NCBI GenBank assembly: GCA_036365455.1
Contig: JAWQUS010000003.1
Location: 9,692,001 to 9,756,000, forward strand
DNA: 64,000 nt
Direction of reading: 5' to 3'
DNA from: Macrosoma leucophasiata
Taxonomy: Eukaryota; Arthropoda; Insecta; Lepidoptera; Hedylidae
Part shown: positions 56,892-64,000 of the stretch, in pieces
How the letters are laid out: each line of letters begins with the position of its first letter
Numbering within the stretch: the stretch's first letter is position 1
Program-made: the position numbers and the translations under genes
The notes under the pieces: model-generated
Databases searched by the model: none
What the model saw: the letters and a program-made list of their open reading frames with translations, nothing else
What the model was told of the DNA's origin: nothing

Positions 56892-57060
56892 CACTGGTGA
56901 TAGAGTTCTAGTGTTGGATTTCGATGGCGCACTATCTTATCTATCTGCCTCCAAATCGATGTTCACAACTGTCGTGTTTGAGTTAAGTAGTGAGTTTGGA
57001 TCCTTAATTACTGACACTGATGCAAAACCACTAACGCCTCTGGGTTGGCAACGTGGTATA
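56892..57060 (+). repeat. SINE-like family, old partial copy
   Basis: TCACTGGTGATAGAGTTCTAGTG, TATCTGCCTCCAAAT, GTTCACAACTGTCGTG and TAACGCCTCTGGGTTGGCAACG follow the family order with heavy divergence. Confidence 0.55.
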
Positions 57061-57249
57061 CATAACAACGAGAAATGACTATGTTTAAACGGCATAGGGC
57101 CTTACCGAGTGGCGATAATTAGGAAAAATCTTTGTTCAGTACTATAGTCAGTCATGATAATAACGAGGATCCAGTGGTCCTGCTTCATACATTAAGTGAT
57201 ATTTGATTTGGAAAGTAAAAGCGTATGTTCAAATAATCTACTAGCACTA

Positions 57250-57440
57250 ATCAGCCTACTTCTGGGTAGGACTTATCAGCTTTTCCTTGAGGACGCCAAT
57301 TATCCTGATGCTTTAGTCGCTACATCGTTCTACAGGGTGTCTAACACAACGTTTACCTAGACATGGTCTCCACTCTAGCAAAAGTCTACTCGCGTGACTA
57401 TCTGGCCTTCTGCAGACATAACCGGACAAATTTCCATATC
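57250..57440 (-). pseudogene. Possible old RTE fragment
   Basis: The + strand shows ATCAGCCTACTTCTGGGTAG, GGACGCC and, further on, AGACATGGTCTCCACTC, all similar to the 3'-end region of the RTE at 8020-8180. The match is broken and weak. Confidence 0.3.
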
Positions 57441-58374
57441 AACTTATTTATCCTGCGAGTAATTTCGGTTTTACATGCCAAAGAATGCCACTTTGAACAT
57501 GTCATAACGGTCCAAATAATCAGCACTTGCCATTTCAGACACCATAACTACGACAAGCCGGTGAATGAATAGTTACAATAGTGAGAAACTACCACGTAAT
57601 TCAATTTAGATATACATCTCATTCGGCCTTAAAGTGTTATTTAAGCAGTTATTAGCGCCATTTGTATTACTATGTAAAACAAAAGACATAAATTCTTTTA
57701 GAAACTCGTGAGAGACGTGTAAAGACTGTAAATGATTGTTTTTAATGCATGCTTCCACAATGTTGGTTATTGGGTCATGTCTATTATTCTTTTCTCATAA
57801 GTTATTTAAGATAACTAATGATGGCATTGCAGTTTGAAGAAATGCTCTCTGTAGGTATTTGTATTAAAATCTTGAAATGTTTTAAATTTCGTACATTTGT
57901 AAATATTTATGTGTTCAAAACGTACCTATGAAGCTAAATAATACATAGGATGTGATAAAATCACAGCTTTTCCGTTTTTCATTCACTTTGACATTTACGC
58001 CAACATAATTTATTTTATCTTGAATTTGACTTGACTATTTATGTAATCTGCTTTGAAATGTAAGAGATTTTAGGCTAACGTCTCTTTTTAGATTTGTTTT
58101 GGCATAAAACAATAAATATAACTAATAAAATTTATTAGTGTATCCTATTTTTGTAGGTCACTAATACTTATTTATTTATTTAATCTTTAAAGCATCAAGT
58201 ACATTAGGTGGACTCTATGCCACTAGGCATTCTCTAACAGTCAACATTTGGGATGTGGAACAAGATTGTGAGTGCTATTTATCAAATAGAACGAGAAGTA
58301 ACAATTAAATAAAGGTATTGGTTATATTTGTAATCATAAATTTATTAATAAATGATAGGTAAACTTTCATGTTC
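57441..58374. other. Gene-free stretch
   Basis: No supported feature. Confidence 0.4.
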
Positions 58375-58500
58375 TCTGATGATAGAGTTCCTGTTACTAA
58401 TGGCAGAGCTCCCATTGATAGTTGAGAAGGAGCATGTTAGCACCTGATCTAATCCGTAAGCTGCTAAATTGTTGTGTTCAGCGACTTCAGCGCAGTCAGA
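58375..58500 (+). repeat. SINE-like family head, old copy
   Basis: CTCTGATGATAGAGTTCCTG, CTAATCCGTAAGCTGCTAAA and TTGTTGTGTTCAGCGACTTC match the first third of the family. A duplicated GGCAGAGCTCCCATTGATAG is inside. Confidence 0.5.
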
Positions 58501-58901
58501 TTCTGTTTCTGTAACCAAGACGTATTATGCGTATACTTGTTTGCAACTTACACAGCTGTAATAATCAAATGCAGTACATTGACATGACATGATTTACATG
58601 AGAATTGATATACGAACACGTAGATCTATATAATAATCATTACATAGCTGGGCCTTAGGCGATCGGCGATAGCTATAAAGGTACCGTATAAAAAATCATT
58701 TAATTACTATGCCAGTGCAACAATTATGTATACTGCAAATGTAGATATATTTAAATTTGTTGCACTACAGCGTTGTGAAGTATGTAGGTATTTAAGATAT
58801 TCACATATATATGTAGGTACATGTGTATTGGCATAAATTATCTCACATGCCTAGTCCTACTTAGTATTTAAGTAATATTCAACAACTATAGAACTCTCCA
58901 C

Positions 58902-59012
58902 CAACCCGCATTGGAGCAGCGTGATGGAGTAAGCTCCAGGCCTACCCCCAAAAAGGAGAGAGACTCGTGCCCAGTAGTGGGACGTATAATGGGTTGCCAT
59001 TATTATAGAACT
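58902..59012 (+). repeat. 3' tail of a second RTE-type element
   Basis: CCAACCCGCATTGGAGCAGC, GTGATGGAGTAAGCTCCAGG and GTGCCCAGTAGTGGGACGTA are the familiar end of a lepidopteran RTE-group LINE, distinct from that of 8004-11170. Only the tail is present. Confidence 0.7.
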
Positions 59013-59924
59013 TTATTGCACATAAAATCCTCCGTTAGGGTGAAAAATAGTATTAAACCTATAATTCAAACGTAGACATATACGATTACTGATAAATGTG
59101 CGCATTTTTCATGTTTATTTTTAGGTTCGAACATGTAAATAGCTACAGTTTTAAGGTGCGGCCGTACCCTAGTCAGCAATGTCCAGGGTAAAGGCGTGGC
59201 TACACGCGAGCACCCCATTAGCTTCACAACAATATTTCATACGCGCTCATATAATATGTAAGTGACGCGTCCACATTTATGACACTTTGTCGGGTGACAC
59301 AGAAAAAATATTGTTTCGTGACAGCATTATTTAGTGACAAGCGTAAAGGAGGTAAAAAGTCGCGTACATTGTAAATTATTTATTCCCCTACGTATTCTGT
59401 GGCGATACGAATGACGTAGGTTTCAGATCCGGAGTTTAAATGCTGAATAAGTATTTCATTTAGGTATATTGTCGCACCGCCGATGATATGGTCCATCACT
59501 TTACGTAATTGGCGTGAAAAACAGCTGCTTTAAATTTTGTGATTCATTACCATTTTAAGTTCATGTAGATCATAGTCACAAGTAAATAGTAGATAGGTTC
59601 TAATTCATTGCTGGGAATCAGCTTAAAACCTGTCAGTATTAAAAACTTTATACTTCTGTTTTATTTTTATCGAATAGCAATGATCTTTCTAACCTACCTA
59701 TTGTATATTTTGTAACGTCTTATTATACAACATACAGCTTTGATACGCTGAAATCTTCCTAGTTTAATGATATAGATATACGTCAAGACTTAAAATACCT
59801 ACCTACTTAAAGTCATTATCCGTCCGTGCGTGGAAAACACATCGGGTAATGATAGCAAATACATGTCCGACATTTGGTCCGGGTCGATTTAAATGCGGGT
59901 TTTCTCCAAGTGGCTATCTCCCGT
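59013..59924. other. Gene-free stretch
   Basis: No supported feature. Confidence 0.4.
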
Positions 59925-60055
59925 ACACCGCAGTGTGACAGTAAAAGGTGACCGCACTGAACGGGTTAATTAGACGTTGTGATTAAATTGTTACATTTAT
60001 TTACGTAGCCCACGTATAAAGTTAACCTGGGACTATTCAATGAAACCTGAGGTCG
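59925..60055 (+). repeat. Noncoding direct repeat, copy 1
   Basis: GCAGTGTGACAGTAAAAGGT, GACCGCA, CGGGTTAATTAG and TTGTGATTAAATTGTTACAT TTATTTACG are shared with 60536-60665 in the same order. The copies are about 610 bases apart. Confidence 0.8.
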
Positions 60056-60535
60056 GCTCACTAGATTCCAAGTCAACAAAATTGGAAAGTTATAAGTTAA
60101 ATTCAAAGCATTCAAGTTGGAATTAAAAAGATTACCTATGTGACTTTCAATTCTCAATGTTGTTATGTAGATAGAGTCATCAGTCATCAATAAAAAAATA
60201 TTTAAATCTCTTTTAAAATTAAAAATGTACAGTTAATACGCTTCTGTGGCACATGATAACACTTAATTTTAGTACTAACTTCTAAATAGTGCTTAGTAGA
60301 TTAATGAATAGAATGTCAGTAACTAAAATCTGTTTTTCTTTACGCACTGAAAAATTAGAACTATGTTTTTTGTAGTAGTAGGTAGTGATGATTTAGCCCT
60401 AATTATAATTCTTATACTCATCTAAAATTTAAAGATGAATCAAACCTCATACATAACATTTCGTAAATATACATATAAAATATAATAAAATTTACTCCGG
60501 GTTAAAATGACCCAGAGCGGTCGATTTCCTCTCAA

Positions 60536-60665
60536 GTGTCCGCAGTGTGACAGTAAAAAGTGACCGCAGCCAGCGGGTTAATTAGGCGCTGTGATTAAAT
60601 TGTTACATTTATTTACGCTCATTCCGCACATAAAGTTACGTGTGGCTATTCAATGAAACGTAAGC
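60536..60665 (+). repeat. Noncoding direct repeat, copy 2
   Basis: Partner of 59925-60055, with nearly identical core and a shared ATAAAGTTA....CTATTCAATGAAACGTAAG-like end. No coding frame or transposon ends recognised. Confidence 0.8.
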
Positions 60666-61133
60666 ACGATTCATTTGAACTAGATTTATTTTTCTGTGTC
60701 CTTAATTAGTTGATACAAAGTTGCGGAATATTGATGGTAGTCATTATTTAATCTCACACCACTGTGCTGCTTAATATAAATAACATTTACGGTCTACGTC
60801 GAGGGAAACTCACTTAAATACCTTTGTGAATACGCGTTGAAGTTAAATTGAGAGTCGTTATCTTTGAAAAACAATCGTACATTTATTTATATTGTCCTCC
60901 TACATTAACATGCATCTCCAACGTGTCTGCTGATTATTATACGAATATTTTAATCAAAACCACTTCAAAGTACCTATTTGATTATTATGTATCCATTTGA
61001 GTAGATATATTTCAATATATTCATACAATAAAACTAAACGGCGGCGTATACTGTATGTGTTCAATAATCTCAAAAACCCCTCGTGCGAAAGAATTCAGAA
61101 TCAATATATTTTAAAAATATTTAGGTGTAATGT
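60666..61133. other. Gene-free stretch
   Basis: No supported feature. Confidence 0.4.
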
Positions 61134-61168
61134 AAAAATTGGAAAGGCATAATGCCTTTCCAATTTTT
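61134..61168. repeat. Perfect 17-bp palindrome with one-base centre
   Basis: AAAAATTGGAAAGGCAT is followed by one A and its exact reverse complement. Just after it, AAGGCCTTAGGCCTAA adds a second small symmetrical motif. Confidence 0.8.
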
Positions 61169-61424
61169 CTGAAGGCCTTAGGCCTAAATGATTTTTGTGA
61201 AGGCATAGTAGTTTAATTTCACAATGCTTTTATGGGATATGCTGTCTAAACCATAATAAGTAGAAAAAAAGAATTAGTTAACTATATGTGTATTTTTTTA
61301 AATTGAATACCTAATGAAAAACGTAGTTAAACCAAAAACATACTGACAGCGAACTTATTTTTTGAGGAACGTAACCATGTTTTGTGTTTGGGAACATTTA
61401 CAACATGCGAAAACGGGCCCAAAC

Positions 61425-61470
61425 GAAACAGAATACGCGGGCGAAGCCGCAGGCAAAATTAAAGTAGTAG
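61425..61470 (-). repeat. SINE-like head scrap
   Basis: ATACGCGGGCGAAGCCGCAG resembles the reverse of the ...CCGCGACTTCG.CCGCG head of ACTAGC-type repeats. Short. Confidence 0.4.
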
Positions 61471-62814
61471 ATAATATAAAGCTGTTAGCGCAAACTGTTT
61501 CAAAACTTACATTACTATTTATTGATCCGTTGATAGCTTATCTTTTACATTTATCTATGGAACCTTTATTAGCTTGGGTGATATCTGAGTAGATTGCGCG
61601 GTGAATTGACTTTTTGTATATAAAGTTTTTTCATATCTAAATAAATAAATGTTTTAGCTTCCTGCTGCTGTGCAACACAAAAGTTAGGGTAGGTAAGCTA
61701 CTACAACTCCAGGTCCCATGCCTCCGTATTTAAAGAATTAAAAAAAATCTCGATATCTATATATTCGCTTCTTATCGCGTGAAACTCAATAACATCCTTT
61801 GCCTGCCTATCCTTCAGGAAGAACATAGATGTCAGGTAAGGCCTTAAATGTTGATACACCTGACGAGAGAAACCACAACCCACATTAAATAAATATTCGT
61901 AGATGGTACATAGAGTCTGACTCTACCATTAATGACTTTGGTCTTAGCTACTTAATCGTAATTGAATTAATATTTTATTATTAATACAAATATATTAGTT
62001 GTATACGTAAGAATCCCCCGGGTGGGATCGTAATTTTTTAAGCTTGACCTTATTGAAACTTTATATACACACAATGCTATTCGTATATTGTATTGACTAT
62101 AGTTAAGCTGCATATATTCTGTCGCAGACATGTTGCAATTGAAATGCAGCTCATGTGATTAGAAAGAAAAAAAAGCGTAGAAACAGTTTGCCCTTGAATC
62201 TTTAGATGTCTCGATCAATCAAGACTCTGTTACTTTGTTCAAACTTGCTATTTCAGTAACCCGAAATAATGCATTAGCCTGAAATGTTCTTGCGCATTTT
62301 ATAAATAAACAATGCCTAAAAATATTCTTGTTTAAATCGAGAGTGTAGTATAAATACTGATGGTGGTAAGTATGTGGGAAGAGAATCATAACAGAAGGCT
62401 AGTGATGTTAATACAAATTGATATCGGCCATTTGTCTAGCTTGCCTATTAGCTTTTTTTGTTGAGCAATATATTTTTGTTTAATATACTTATTATGAAAT
62501 AAAAATTGTAAACCGTGCCTATTTTTTATTTTTAGAGTGACAAATAAACATACAGTTTAAATTTATGTAGGCACTTAAATCTGCTGGTCGAAAAAGTGAT
62601 TTGTTGCCTTTCCTGACCTATGTGACACAAATTAAGAAGCACTCACTAGTATAATTTAGAAGCGGATAGATTACGAGTGCACTGGTGTTCACTGGAGCTG
62701 GAGATCAATTACCAGTTAATATAATTATTATACTTTATATTACTACGTACCTATTGTAGGCACAACAATTTTATAAAACTTCAGATACAGAAAACTGTTC
62801 ATTTTATTTTTAGC
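61471..62814. other. Gene-free stretch
   Basis: No supported feature. Confidence 0.4.
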
Positions 62815-62878
62815 TGCCCAGTATTCTTGTGGCTTGTTAAAGTACACTTATCTTATCAAGTCACAAGAATACTGGGCA
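62815..62878. ncRNA. Pre-miRNA-like 64-nt hairpin
   Basis: TGCCCAGTATTCTTGTGGCT, then TGTTAA, faces TTATCAAGTCACAAGAATAC, then TGGGCA. The stem of 26 positions has only one mismatch and one G-U pair. The loop is about 12 bases. Size and shape fit an insect microRNA precursor, but a small foldback transposon would look alike. No match to a known microRNA is claimed. Confidence 0.4.
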
Positions 62879-62918
62879 TCGCAAATTTCGTGTATTTATT
62901 GGTAATATTTCGCGAGTA

Positions 62919-63713
62919 GGGGAGCGAGGGGCTAGTTGTAACATTAAAAAAAAAACCGATGTATCTTGAAATGTGTTGGTTAAATGATCACTAACTACAT
63001 TTTGATTGATACTCTAATCATTCTTCTATCAAGTCTAAATGAAAAAATATCAAATTTATAAGTAAATCTTTCAGAACTTTGATTTTTGTAAAAAATGGGA
63101 AGTGTTATAATTTACCCCGTACTTGGGGTTAGTTATAACAGCTATTGGGGCATGTTGTAACAAGAATAAAACATTAAATTTAATTTTAAATTTTTATTCA
63201 TTAACGTATATAATAATACAAATTACATTATAAATAACACGAAAATATATTATATAACAATATATACTATATTTAAAAAAATACAATATAGGGGCAAGTT
63301 GTAACATGTTACAAATTGCCCCACCATTTTGTTACAACTAACCCCAAGACATAGTTTTTAATATTTATTACTTTCACTATTCAACTATCAACTCAGAAAT
63401 CTCGAAAATCGCTACACCACATCATGTATGCATAAATTATAACACCAAATCAAGTACAGAAAACTCCAATTAGTTGATAGTAATAAACTCAACCAAAAAA
63501 TTACGAACGTAAAATAATATGTTACCTGTCGACAAAGGAACGCTTTCACACACCCACTCACTGCGCCTCCTGGCGGGACACTGAGTGTGATGACGTGATG
63601 CGGGGGGTTATAACGACCATATTGAATAAAAAAAATACGTTAATAAAGTTTAAATTCCTAGTGAAAAATCACTGTTACTACTTACCCCTGTTACAACTAG
63701 CCCCTCGCTCCCC
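62919..63713. mobile_element. Non-autonomous DNA element with GTTGTAACA motifs
   Basis: Both ends carry GGGGAGCGAGGGGCTAGTTG in opposite orientation, each followed inward by TAACA, and TA lies outside each end. The 795-bp interior has no coding frame. It contains further GGGG..A.GTT(G/A)TAACA motifs in both orientations (near 63125, 63150, 63293, 63314 and 63333). A TA target and terminal inverted repeats fit a Tc1/mariner-type MITE, though the superfamily is not certain. Confidence 0.8.
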
Positions 63714-63715
63714 TA

Positions 63716-64000
63716 TTCTTTGAGTTTGAAGTACGTTTTTGTTATCGTCAAAACATCACGTTGAACTAATGTAAGAACCTGCACATTTGGTTTTATTTTT
63801 GTTAGACTTATGAAATTTGGCCTGATACATTATATGGGCAAATTGGAATCCATAAAATAACTAGGTATCGTGATGTACATTATTTCGTTTGCACGGATTT
63901 GATATTTGAGAGCCATGTCCGTACCTATTATTTACACGTGAAATTGGTTCGATATGCATATTAGCATATTGACGTACAAAAAATTCTCGTAGTACCCAAA
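63716..64000. other. Gene-free window end
   Basis: AT-rich DNA without recognised features. Confidence 0.4.

Noticed and set aside
61134..61168. Rho-independent terminator
   Set aside because: It has the shape, but this is eukaryotic nuclear DNA.

Overview
This is AT-rich, gene-poor nuclear DNA from an insect, most likely a moth or butterfly. The case rests on several things seen together: SINE-like repeats with the lepidopteran 'ACTAGC...CCCGC...CTTCGTC' head, RTE 3' ends reading 'ATAGGCCTCCCCCAA', an irritans-type mariner, a Ty3/Gypsy element with a pol typical of arthropods, a Helitron relic, and a very frequent TAGGTACCTA-type motif. There is no operon, Shine-Dalgarno site or CRISPR array. 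The species cannot be named from the sequence.

Only one host gene part is convincing. It is a GC-rich exon at 15938-16691 on the + strand, with a good acceptor and a consensus donor. It encodes a Gln/Leu/Ala/Pro-rich, probably nuclear regulatory protein segment. No next exon was recognised, so if the gene continues to the right the rest of the window is probably intron or intergenic DNA. I could not identify the gene.

Region by region: 1-4229 is most of a decayed LTR retrotransposon; its left LTR runs off the window, and its interior carries tandem repeats and an integrase remnant. 8004-11170 is a full-length RTE-type LINE with an intact 1000-codon ORF and a 10-bp target duplication. 11.8-15 kb holds SINE-like tails, followed by the host exon. 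19.2-20.9 kb is a frameshifted Helitron helicase relic. 21.1-22 kb is a tandem array of SINE-like units with a strong hairpin. 23583-28362 is a very young Ty3/Gypsy element: its 560-bp LTRs differ at one base, it has a TGCA target duplication and a 1198-codon pol ORF, but almost no Gag. 28418-29987 is a hairpin-bearing SINE-like repeat split by a mariner. 30273-30491 is a neat MITE. 37251-38770 is a truncated mariner beside a relic of a second mariner lineage.

The right half has no recognisable gene. It holds scattered copies of one SINE-like family, several foldback elements (44.2, 49.4, 54.4, 55.5 and 62.9 kb), two noncoding duplications without an obvious TE (53 kb and 60 kb), and compact hairpins at 61.1 and 62.8 kb.

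The genes here do not form a shared pathway; the window is mainly a record of mobile elements. The points most worth following up are the Gag-deleted young Gypsy element, the host exon whose long open frame lacks an AUG, the pre-miRNA-like hairpins, the duplicated noncoding block at 53 kb, and the motif-studded element at 62.9-63.7 kb.
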